DNA from: Puccinia triticina
Taxonomy: Eukaryota; Basidiomycota; Pucciniomycetes; Pucciniales; Pucciniaceae
DNA: 64,000 nucleotides
NCBI RefSeq assembly: GCF_026914185.1
Contig: NC_070568.1
Span: 5,787,501-5,851,500, forward strand
Direction of reading: 5' to 3'
How positions within the stretch are numbered: the first letter of the stretch is position 1; the number at the start of each line of letters is the position of its first letter. The position numbers and the translations under genes are program-made. A model generated the notes under the pieces. That model searched no databases, was not told the origin of the DNA, and saw only the letters and a program-made list of their open reading frames with translations. Positions 63,217-64,000 of the stretch are shown here, piece by piece.

Positions 63217-64000
63217 TGTGGTGCTCCATTCCAAACCATAAGTAGTATTTTATTGCTTTCTTTTACATATATTCATCATTACATTGAACATTTCCCCATA
63301 AACCTTCACAAATACCTTATTATTATTGCATATTCAGATTCTACATCAAATTTCACATATAGTCCCTCACACATAGTATACCCTTATCTTCAATGGTTCA
63401 ATAGTTATAGAGGATATAAGACTTACAGATAATCTACAGTCTTCATTAGTTACAATACTCAATTCATTAGTAACTTACTGGAATCATTACAGTACATCCC
63501 TTTTACATAATTACTTTCACATACTAAACCTTTTACATACATTCTTCATTATGTACTATGGCTATTGTACACATTACATCATTAGATCTGTGCTTACCTC
63601 TTTCAGTAGTGCTCATCATTACAAGTAGTTACTATGTTCTCATCACTTTTCCCCATTAGTACATTCTTTTATTCCCATAACCAGCATTCCCTTTTCAGCA
63701 TTGCTCATCATTACATACTGTTACTATGTTCACATCACTCTTCCTCATTTGTACAACCTTCATTCTCATAGCCAGAACTCTTCATTGTCTGTGCTCATCC
63801 CTCCTTACTATAAGAATTGTCTTCCCCCCCCTCACTTGTACCTCATGCAGAGAAATATATACAGAATTTATAGATAATTTTGGATACAGAAATTATAAGT
63901 TCCCCACTCTCATCAATCCTCCATCTCTCTTACCCTCAGTAGTCAGTAGTTAAAGCTCATAGTACTAGCTCCTAAGATCAAGCAGAAATCAGCCACACCT
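63217..64000 (+). repeat. LTR-3 3' LTR (partial, cut by window end)
   Basis: First 784 bp of the LTR; differs from the 5' copy at only a few bases (for example AGATCTGTGC against AGATCTATGC). Confidence 0.9.

Larger units (their letters stand above)
53525..64000 (+). mobile_element. LTR-3: Ty3-type retrotransposon, 3' LTR truncated by the window
   Basis: 5' LTR 53525-54456; 3' LTR starts 63217 and runs past 64000. Internal order: gag-protease (54671-57115), RT-RNase H-integrase (to 60234) in the -1 frame, a spliced minus-strand gene (61186-60401), a PPT. Only a few differences between the LTR copies over 784 visible bases, so recent. The target on the left is GCGG (53521-53524); the right side is outside the window. 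gag-pol is strikingly poor in CpG. Confidence 0.93.

Noticed and set aside
62826..63245. 139-codon Leu/Trp/Gly-rich frame before the LTR-3 PPT
   Set aside because: Low-complexity translation of a TTGGACT repeat; runs into the PPT and LTR.

Overview
The window looks like nuclear DNA of a filamentous basidiomycete, most likely a rust fungus (Pucciniales); the species is not identified. Reasons: host-type genes with many short GT-AG introns, fungal DUG3, MscS/EF-hand and ABC1-kinase (ADCK) homologues, Ty3-type LTR retrotransposons whose Gag carries the zinc knuckle plus a 'LPxGxxIPWxPxRPIR' tail, and dense nested transposons. No rRNA, complete tRNA, CRISPR or prokaryotic feature was seen. Most of the sequence is mobile DNA.

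Layout. 0-2 kb: two nested terminal-inverted-repeat (TIR) elements with 3-bp TNA target duplications. 2.18-12.72 kb: one large TIR element (TGA duplication, inverted arms of about 350 bp) with two convergent genes, a broken DD34E transposase (+) and a proline-rich protein with a C-terminal helical domain (-). It is interrupted by a young gag-only LTR retrotransposon (LTR-1, 3500-8965) and by a 717-bp TA-duplicating element (11971-12687). 12.7-15.8 kb: host DNA with Cys-rich candidate secreted-protein exons and the left half of a multi-exon gene, cut inside an exon by LTR-2 (15829-27696); its last exons resume at 27701-28009. LTR-2 has gag, pro-pol and, between pol and the 3' LTR, a spliced gene on the opposite strand. 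28-34 kb: repeats, an ADCK pseudogene fragment, a non-autonomous hAT element with an 8-bp duplication, and two MITEs of one family. 34.4-36.3 kb: a truncated gag-protease retroelement ending in a hairpin cluster. 37.7-42.5 kb: an intron-rich minus-strand gene built of diverged repeats of one helical module. 45.2-47.1 kb: an apparently intact 13-exon DUG3 gene. 48.2-50.6 kb: an MscS-type channel pseudogene. 51.3-53.5 kb: coding-like remnant with a solo LTR. 53.5 kb to the end: a third retrotransposon (LTR-3), whose 3' LTR runs off the window.

How things fit together. LTR-1, LTR-2, LTR-3 and the solo LTR share LTR ends (TGTGGT...CA), related Gag tails and PPT-adjacent sequence. All sit in 4-bp target sites with CG in the middle (ACGT, ACGT, CCGG, and GCGG on the one visible side of LTR-3). 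LTR-1 has no protease, reverse transcriptase or integrase and is probably moved by LTR-2/3-type enzymes. LTR-2 and LTR-3 both carry a spliced, opposite-strand accessory gene with its own TATA box between integrase and 3' LTR; the two proteins look distantly related. This antisense gene, the CpG-centred target choice and the two-gene TNA/DD34E transposon are the strongest candidates for undescribed biology here.
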